From: Pseudonocardiales bacterium
GTDB taxonomy: Bacteria; Actinomycetota; Actinomycetes; Mycobacteriales; Pseudonocardiaceae
Reading direction: 5' to 3'
Assembly (NCBI GenBank): GCA_019243635.1
Contig: JAFAUB010000008.1
Location: forward strand, 103,262-167,261
Length of the DNA stretch: 64,000 nt
Under the pieces are notes generated by a model. That model was not told the DNA's origin, ran no database searches, and was given only the letters and a program-made list of their open reading frames with translations. The stretch's first letter is position 1; each line of letters starts with the position of its first letter. A program made the position numbers and the translations under genes. Shown in pieces: positions 61,415 through 64,000 of the stretch.

Positions 61415-62629
61415 CTAGTGCGAGGACGACCCGGTGCCACGCCATCGGGAGCCGCGGAGCAGACTTTGCGCCTCGGCGAACAGCCTGCGGCCGGTCGCGG
61501 AGCGCCACGCGAGGTCGTAGGCGGTCCGCAGCGCCGCCGGCCTGATCATCTCCACCGGTGTGGGATAGCGGAACGCGGTGCCCCCGAAGGTGACCTTGGG
61601 CTGGTCGGGGGTCGGCAACGTCTCAGCGCCGCACTCGGTTGCGTCCAGCAGCGCCGCCAGGGTCTCCGGACGCAGCCCGCCGAAGTCGAACCAGCGGTAC
61701 CCCCGCCCCTTGGCCCACTTGATCATCTCCCACCGGATGGCCGCCGGCACGCTGAGCCGCATCGCCTCGCCGGCGCGGTCGAACCCGGACAGCCGGCCGC
61801 GCACCATGTCGCCGCATCCGGTCATCAGATCGGCGGCGACCGGCACGCCGTCCACCTCGCCGACGTACAGCACGGCGTGCTCGGTGGCGGCCAGCTCCCG
61901 GTACAGCGCCGTCATGTAGTCCAGTGGCAACGGGGTGTAGCCCTGATGCTGCGCCGAGCCGGCCATCAGCTCGGCGAGCAACGGAACGTCCCGCTCGTCC
62001 CCGGCCCTGACCGTGACACCGCGGGACTCCCAACGGTTGGTCCAGGACTTGAGCCGTTTCCCGAACCTGCCGCGGATCTCCGCCAGATCGGCCGTCAGGT
62101 CGATCCGGATCGAGCCCCGCGGCGCGATACCGGCCGACGACGGTCGGAACCCGCGGCGGAGCAGCTCGTCACTGGTGTCCTGAGCGCCTTCGGGCGGTTG
62201 GATGAACAGGATTCGCAGCCGCCGCCTGCCCAGCGCCACGAGGGCGTCGACCAGTGCGCGGCGGACGTCATCGGGCGCCGGGGCGCCGGGGGCCACGAGT
62301 GGGCCGTAAGGGAGATAACCCACCAGGCCCAGCACGGGCACCCGCCGGGTCAAGATCTGCGCCCCACCGACCAGCTCGCCGGCGCGGCAGGCCAGCAGGT
62401 ACAGCGGAGTGAAGCCGACCCGGGCGCGCAACCCCGCCCAGACCGAGAGCTGGGTGACGTCTGTGCCAGGCGTGCGGTCCACCAGCAGGTCCCACGCATG
62501 CAGCGCCTCGACGCCGGGATCCTCCCTCACCACCACGTCGACGTCCCCGCTGAGACCGACGTCGAGAGTGCCGGCTTGGTCCTGCCGTCTCACCCCTGCC
62601 GTAGCGTTCCTGTTCCCCTCCATCATCAT
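61415..62629 (-). CDS. FemAB-like GNAT aminoacyl/peptidyl transferase
   Basis: About 404 residues with two GNAT-like halves: LLACRAGELVGGAQILTRR, LPYGPLVAPG, KRLKSWTNRWESRGVTVRAG in part, and AIRWEMIKWAKGRGYRWFDFGG. The last is the FemABX signature region. Such enzymes add amino acids to lipid II or other acceptors from aminoacyl-tRNA; some act elsewhere. Three adjacent ATG codons (62629-62621) are the likely starts. It is 58 bp upstream of the FAD monooxygenase on the same strand. Confidence 0.78.
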   Translation of the reverse strand: MMMEGNRNATAGVRRQDQAGTLDVGLSGDVDVVVREDPGVEALHAWDLLVDRTPGTDVTQLSVWAGLRARVGFTPLYLLACRAGELVGGAQILTRRVPVLGLVGYLPYGPLVAPGAPAPDDVRRALVDALVALGRRRLRILFIQPPEGAQDTSDELLRRGFRPSSAGIAPRGSIRIDLTADLAEIRGRFGKRLKSWTNRWESRGVTVRAGDERDVPLLAELMAGSAQHQGYTPLPLDYMTALYRELAATEHAVLYVGEVDGVPVAADLMTGCGDMVRGRLSGFDRAGEAMRLSVPAAIRWEMIKWAKGRGYRWFDFGGLRPETLAALLDATECGAETLPTPDQPKVTFGGTAFRYPTPVEMIRPAALRTAYDLAWRSATGRRLFAEAQSLLRGSRWRGTGSSSH

Positions 62630-62681
62630 GCCGAGTCCGGGCCACCACCCGAGTCCTCTCACAGTCACTCCACCCCCAGCG

Positions 62682-62746
62682 CGTCACCCAAGCCCGTCAC
62701 CTGTGTGCGTCACCCGAGCCCGTCACCCGAGCCCGTCACCCCATGC
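62682..62746. repeat. Five 13-bp tandem repeats (iteron-like)
   Basis: Units start at 62682, 62695, 62708, 62721 and 62734 and share CGTCACC, with the best two reading CGTCACCCGAGCC. The exact 13-bp phase and the position between the divergent FemAB-like and NUDIX genes suggest repeated sites for a DNA-binding protein, or a simple expansion. Confidence 0.7.
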
Positions 62747-62885
62747 GCGTATGGGCCCGATCACCCTCGGCTATGTTGTCGTCAACGCGCGGTCGGTCGT
62801 TACGTCCGGGCACCACACGATCGACGGCGTGAAGCCGCCGCGATGCGGCGGTGCGGCGGCTGGGCAGCTGTGGCAGCGTGGACGG

Positions 62886-63761
62886 GTGGCGCACGAGGTG
62901 AGAGCCCACGGCGACGGCGACGGCTGGGCGCGGTGCCGCGATGGGCAGAGTCGGTGGGGACGTTTCGGTGCGGCCGGGCTCCTGCTGCGCGCCCCGGACG
63001 CCCAGCGCAGGCCGCTGGTGCTGATGCAGCACCGCGCGGCGTGGACCCATCACGGGGATCTCTGGGGGATGCCCGCCGGGGCCCGGGACAGCGGCGAGAC
63101 ACCGAGACAGACCGCGTTGCGCGAGGCGACCGAGGAGGCCGCCGTGGACCCCGGCCGGGTCCGGGTCCGCGGCGAGCTGGTGGAGCACCCCGGCGGTGAT
63201 GCCTGGTCGTTCACCACCGTGGTCGCCGACGTCGTCGAACCGCTGCCGGTGCGGCCCAACCACGAGAGCGTTGAGCTGGCCTGGGTCCCTGAGCCCGAGG
63301 TCACCGCGCTGGACCTGCATCCGGCCTTCGCCGCCAATTGGCCCGGGCTCCAGGTGGCCAGGACCGGACTCGTGGTGGATGCGGCCAACGTCGTCGGCTC
63401 CCGCCCCGACGGCTGGTGGCGAGACCGTGCCGGTGCCGCCGAACGCCTGCTGCGCGACGTCGCCGCGGCGGGACCGGGAGTCCTCACGCTCCCCCAGGGC
63501 GGCTTCGGTTGGGTGGCGCGCCCGGTGCTGGTGCTGGAGGGGGTGGCGTCCCGGGCACCCGACGTCCCCGGCGTCGAGGTGGTCCGAGCCCCGGGATCCG
63601 GCGACGACACCATCGTCGACATCGCCCGCACCACAACCGACTGCGTAGTCGTCACCGCCGACCGCCCCCTCCGAGCCCGCCTCCCCCCACACACCCACCC
63701 CATCTCCCCGTCCAGGTTTCTCTCCTGGCTCACCCCGCATTCAGCGGGCTCAGCGGGGTAA
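62886..63761 (+). CDS. NUDIX hydrolase with C-terminal PIN/NYN-like domain
   Basis: 291 residues. The NUDIX box is GARDSGETPRQTALREATEE with EAAVD next. From about residue 165 a second domain reads LVVDAANVVGSRPDGWWRDR, DDTIVDIARTTTDCVVVTADRPLRARL (separate pieces), the acidic-residue spacing of NYN/YacP-type PIN nucleases (VVDxxN, DDxI, TxDxxLR). It may combine nucleotide sanitation with an RNA-directed activity. The GTG at 62886 fits the domain start. The last eight residues and the stop codon come from the palindromic repeat. Confidence 0.78.
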   Translation: MAHEVRAHGDGDGWARCRDGQSRWGRFGAAGLLLRAPDAQRRPLVLMQHRAAWTHHGDLWGMPAGARDSGETPRQTALREATEEAAVDPGRVRVRGELVEHPGGDAWSFTTVVADVVEPLPVRPNHESVELAWVPEPEVTALDLHPAFAANWPGLQVARTGLVVDAANVVGSRPDGWWRDRAGAAERLLRDVAAAGPGVLTLPQGGFGWVARPVLVLEGVASRAPDVPGVEVVRAPGSGDDTIVDIARTTTDCVVVTADRPLRARLPPHTHPISPSRFLSWLTPHSAGSAG

Positions 63762-63799
63762 AACGGCGGCGAATTACCCCGCTGAGCCCGCTGAATGCG
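63736..63799. repeat. Dispersed palindrome, copy 3
   Basis: Arms at 63736-63759 and 63776-63799 are identical to copies 1 and 2; here pairing extends 2 bp further into the loop. The repeat reads in frame as PHSAGSAG and supplies the TAA stop (63759-63761) of the NUDIX-PIN gene. Confidence 0.9.
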
Positions 63800-63935
63800 G
63801 ATTGGCACGGGATTTTGTGAGGGCGGTGCGGATGGTGTGGATCAGGGTCTGGGGGCAGGGTCGTTCCAAGATCGTTTAATGACTCAGTCGACCTGAGCAA
63901 GATTGATGATCTTCGGTGTGTCGCGCCGGTGGGCG

Positions 63936-63998
63936 AACGAAGCTCCGGTAGGACGAGTGGTCCTTCCACAGACTTCTCGTTTCCCCCGGAGCTTCGTT
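63936..63998. repeat. 13-bp inverted repeat at the window edge
   Basis: AACGAAGCTCCGG at 63936-63948 and its complement at 63986-63998 enclose 37 nt. No complete gene follows inside the window. It may be the boundary of an insertion sequence continuing to the right, or a hairpin; nothing else is recognised between 63800 and 64000. Confidence 0.4.
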
Positions 63999-64000
63999 GC

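Noticed and set aside
62682..62746. Plasmid or phage replication iterons
   Set aside because: No replication initiator gene or AT-rich stretch is nearby, and the flanks are ordinary chromosomal genes, so a regulatory array or simple expansion is preferred.
1..64000. tRNA, rRNA genes or CRISPR arrays
   Set aside because: No cloverleaf with conserved T-loop, no rRNA core sequence, and the tandem repeats found lack spacer-repeat architecture.

Overview
The window is about 64 kb of very GC-rich DNA with actinobacterial gene content. The best fit is a mycolic-acid-type or related high-GC actinomycete of the order Pseudonocardiales; the genus cannot be set from sequence alone. The evidence is the mycothiol gene mshA, the senX3-regX3-ppx neighbourhood with murB and phosphoglycerate mutase in the mycobacterial order, a FadE5-type acyl-CoA dehydrogenase, MurT/GatD, a gamma-butyrolactone-receptor-like TetR protein, many GTG starts and many 4-bp overlaps. 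No rRNA, tRNA, CRISPR array or complete insertion sequence was recognised.

Layout. 0-5.3 kb: secreted YVTN propeller, undecaprenyl-diphosphatase, MurT/GatD and a DMT-type membrane protein. 5.5-15.9 kb: a probable surface-polysaccharide locus built around a 720-bp divergent control region. It holds an orphan OmpR-type regulator, a GH18 hydrolase, a processive GT2 synthase, a nucleotide-sugar epimerase/decarboxylase, a nucleotide-sugar dehydrogenase, a GlmS and a secreted NodB deacetylase. 16-17.8 kb: two FluC subunits coupled to a triple-DUF190 protein. 18-25.6 kb: regulators, DUF445, DUF2516, a CDF metal exporter, a GNAT protein, a frameshifted XRE/TPR regulator and DUF2505. 25.7-37.7 kb: an MBL-Rieske fusion, then the conserved core murB, SDR, mshA, ybjN-like, gpm, senX3, regX3, ppx, a membrane protein and an isomerase. 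37.8-49.4 kb: hydantoinase A, an unlinked MurG-like transferase, PAP2, a type II NADH dehydrogenase-like protein, FadE5, VanW, a GroES-like protein and an AAA ATPase. 49.4-54 kb: a decayed segment (luciferase-like monooxygenase pseudogene and small remnants), an HTH protein and a multicopper oxidase. 54-64 kb: small membrane proteins, a MerR/HspR-like regulator with Hsp20, a glycan-modifying trio, TetR/SCP2, an FAD monooxygenase, a FemAB-like transferase and a NUDIX protein with a PIN/NYN-like tail.

How it fits together. Many genes act on the cell envelope: UppP recycles the lipid carrier, MurB makes UDP-MurNAc, MurT/GatD amidates lipid II, MurG-like and FemAB-like proteins act on lipid-linked or peptidoglycan intermediates, and the 5.5-16 kb locus should make and trim an amino-sugar polymer. 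SenX3-RegX3 has a PHO-box-like direct repeat in front of it, consistent with phosphate-responsive autoregulation.

The most unusual structural feature is a family of three near-identical perfect palindromes of about 63 bp (29.2, 45.7 and 63.7 kb). One supplies the stop codon of the NUDIX gene, one fills a convergent gap, and one lies between divergent promoters. Other unexplained repeats are a five-copy 13-bp iteron-like array at 62.7 kb, two 16-bp direct repeats in the polysaccharide control region, and several long perfect dyads.
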